Positions 62,939 to 64,000 of a stretch of DNA of 64,000 nucleotides are shown piece by piece. Positions within the stretch are counted from its first letter, which is position 1. Each line of letters begins with the position of its first letter. Source of the stretch: Okibacterium fritillariae. GTDB lineage: Bacteria; Actinomycetota; Actinomycetes; Actinomycetales; Microbacteriaceae. Made by a program: the position numbers and the translations under genes. Where the stretch lies: positions 992,001 to 1,056,000 of the forward strand of contig NZ_FUZP01000001.1 in NCBI RefSeq assembly GCF_900167575.1, in the 5' to 3' direction. The notes below the pieces were generated by a model. The model saw nothing but the letters and a program-made list of their open reading frames with translations. It made no database searches and was not told the DNA's origin.

Positions 62939-64000
62939 CTAGCGTCCGGATCGTCTCTGCCCCCGCCGGGACAGCGCGTCGAGCACGACGGCCGCGAGCA
63001 GCACCAGCGCGGTGATGATCTGCTGGGCATCCGACGAGAAGCCGATCAGATAGAGACCGTTGTTGATCGATCCGACGACGAGCGCACCGAGGATCGGGGC
63101 CCAGGCCGACCCGCGCCCGCCGAAGAGGCTCGTGCCACCGATCACGGCCGCCGCGATTGCGTTCAGCAGGTCCTGTGTGCCGACGAGGGTCGATCCCGCG
63201 TTTGTCGTCACGCCGGCCTTCATCAGGCCGAAGAGGGCGGCGATCACACCCGCGGCCATGAACACGCTGATGCGCACCCAGGTCACCCGGATGCCCGACC
63301 GCCGTGCCGCCTCGACGTTGCCGCCCACGGCGTAGATGGCGCGCCCGTACTTCGTCTTGCGCAGCACGAGGTCGATGATGATGGCCACCGCGATGAGCAC
63401 GGCGAACGGCAGCGCCAGACCGAAGTCCTGGTTGACGATTGCCAAGAACCCGAAGGTCACGGCGGCGAGCAGCACGCTGCGGATTCCGATGCCGAGGTAG
63501 GACGGCCGCGTGAGCCCGGCTCGCTGCCGCCGCATGGCTCCGAACACCTGTCCGCCGGCATAGACGATCACGATGAGGGCGCCCGCTGCATAGGCGAGAG
63601 TCTCGGGGAAATAGAAGTTCGCCAGGTCGGAGACGAACGTGTTCGACACGCTCAGGTTCTTCTGCGTTCCGAGAATGGTGAGCGTGAGTCCTGAGTAGGC
63701 GAGCAGACCGGCCAGGGTGACCACGAAGGCGGGAATGCCGACCACGGCGAAGAACCAACCCTGAATGAATCCGACACCGACACCCAGCGCGAACATGGCC
63801 AACACGGCAACCCACGGGTCAGCACCCTGCCGCAGCAGCAATACACCCATGAGGGATGCCGACAGCCCGCCGAGTTGCGCAAGCGAGAGGTCGATCTCCC
63901 CGAGCAGCAGCACGAGGTTGATGCCGAGCGCGAGCATGCCGATGTAGGCGACCGATGTCGACAGGTTCACGAGGTTCGACGGCGAGATGAAGTTGCCGTT
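62939..64000 (-). CDS. Sugar ABC transporter permease (RbsC/XylH type), partial
   Basis: The visible 353 residues lack the N-terminus, which lies beyond the right edge. The protein is a membrane permease of the ribose/xylose importer group: LGEIDLSLAQLGGLSASLMGVLLL, AVGGNVEAARRSGIRV (the EAA-like contact loop) and LNAIAAAVIGGTSLFGGRGS are typical. About eight membrane helices can be seen. It should work with an ATP-binding protein and a sugar-binding lipoprotein encoded further to the right; the sugar is probably a pentose such as xylose, by similarity. Confidence 0.93.
   Translation of the reverse strand, partial: NGNFISPSNLVNLSTSVAYIGMLALGINLVLLLGEIDLSLAQLGGLSASLMGVLLLRQGADPWVAVLAMFALGVGVGFIQGWFFAVVGIPAFVVTLAGLLAYSGLTLTILGTQKNLSVSNTFVSDLANFYFPETLAYAAGALIVIVYAGGQVFGAMRRQRAGLTRPSYLGIGIRSVLLAAVTFGFLAIVNQDFGLALPFAVLIAVAIIIDLVLRKTKYGRAIYAVGGNVEAARRSGIRVTWVRISVFMAAGVIAALFGLMKAGVTTNAGSTLVGTQDLLNAIAAAVIGGTSLFGGRGSAWAPILGALVVGSINNGLYLIGFSSDAQQIITALVLLAAVVLDALSRRGQRRSGR

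Overview
The window is high-GC chromosomal DNA of an actinobacterium, most probably a member of the Microbacteriaceae. The evidence is gene-level: a class Ib nrdHIEF operon with NrdH, a LigD/Ku end-joining pair with the polymerase-phosphoesterase-ligase order, a CsoR/CopB copper unit, sortase-type surface proteins, and the cluster 5-formyl-THF cyclo-ligase / galU / acetyltransferase / tRNA-Ala. Many genes show a TANNNT box exactly six bases before the start codon, the signature of leaderless mRNAs common in this phylum. Genus and species cannot be told from the sequence alone. No rRNA, CRISPR array, prophage or insertion sequence is visible. The last gene runs off the right edge.

Layout. 1-7.6 kb: housekeeping and envelope genes (mscL, FmdB-like zinc ribbon, folate cyclo-ligase, galU, GNAT, membrane protein, tRNA-Ala(CGC), DUF429, sugar dehydrogenase lipoprotein, VOC protein). 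7.7-11.5 kb: divergent ligD and ku. 11.5-14.3 kb: a small protein, a degenerate GntR-like protein and a regulator made of two fused GntR/FCD-like modules. 14.4-17.6 kb: ohr, divergent from csoR, then the copper ATPase copB. 17.6-22.7 kb: secreted subtilase, acyl-CoA dehydrogenase and MFS transporter. 22.7-27.1 kb: nrdHIEF with a dense regulatory region (phased DnaA-box-like sites, a G-rich dyad, an NrdR-like box). 27.2-29.4 kb: two nucleotide-binding oxidoreductases. 29.45-34.8 kb: hrpA, whose 3' end carries an inserted two-gene cassette (XRE regulator plus nucleotidyltransferase-like protein) flanked by 109-bp direct repeats of the hrpA 3' end. 34.9-47.5 kb: small regulators, an LPXTG protein, reductases and hypothetical proteins. 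47.5-52.6 kb: an Lrp regulator, ornithine cyclodeaminase and a CtlX-like hydrolase (citrulline/ornithine to proline), then a DUF255 protein and a 19-bp minisatellite. 52.6-59.5 kb: TetR, L-serine dehydratase and a surface-glycan cluster of three glycosyltransferases and a WcbI-like protein. 59.5-64 kb: a CmtR-like sensor with a cation exporter, a drug exporter, glutathione peroxidase and a sugar ABC permease.

The most notable items are the XRE/nucleotidyltransferase cassette at the hrpA 3' end, which looks like a small mobile toxin-antitoxin or defence unit that rebuilds its target gene; the double GntR regulator beside a degraded single copy; the copper unit in which the sensor (C-H-H ligands) and the pump (CPH motif, His-rich tail) both depart from the usual cysteine-rich forms; and the DnaA-box-like array before the ribonucleotide reductase operon.
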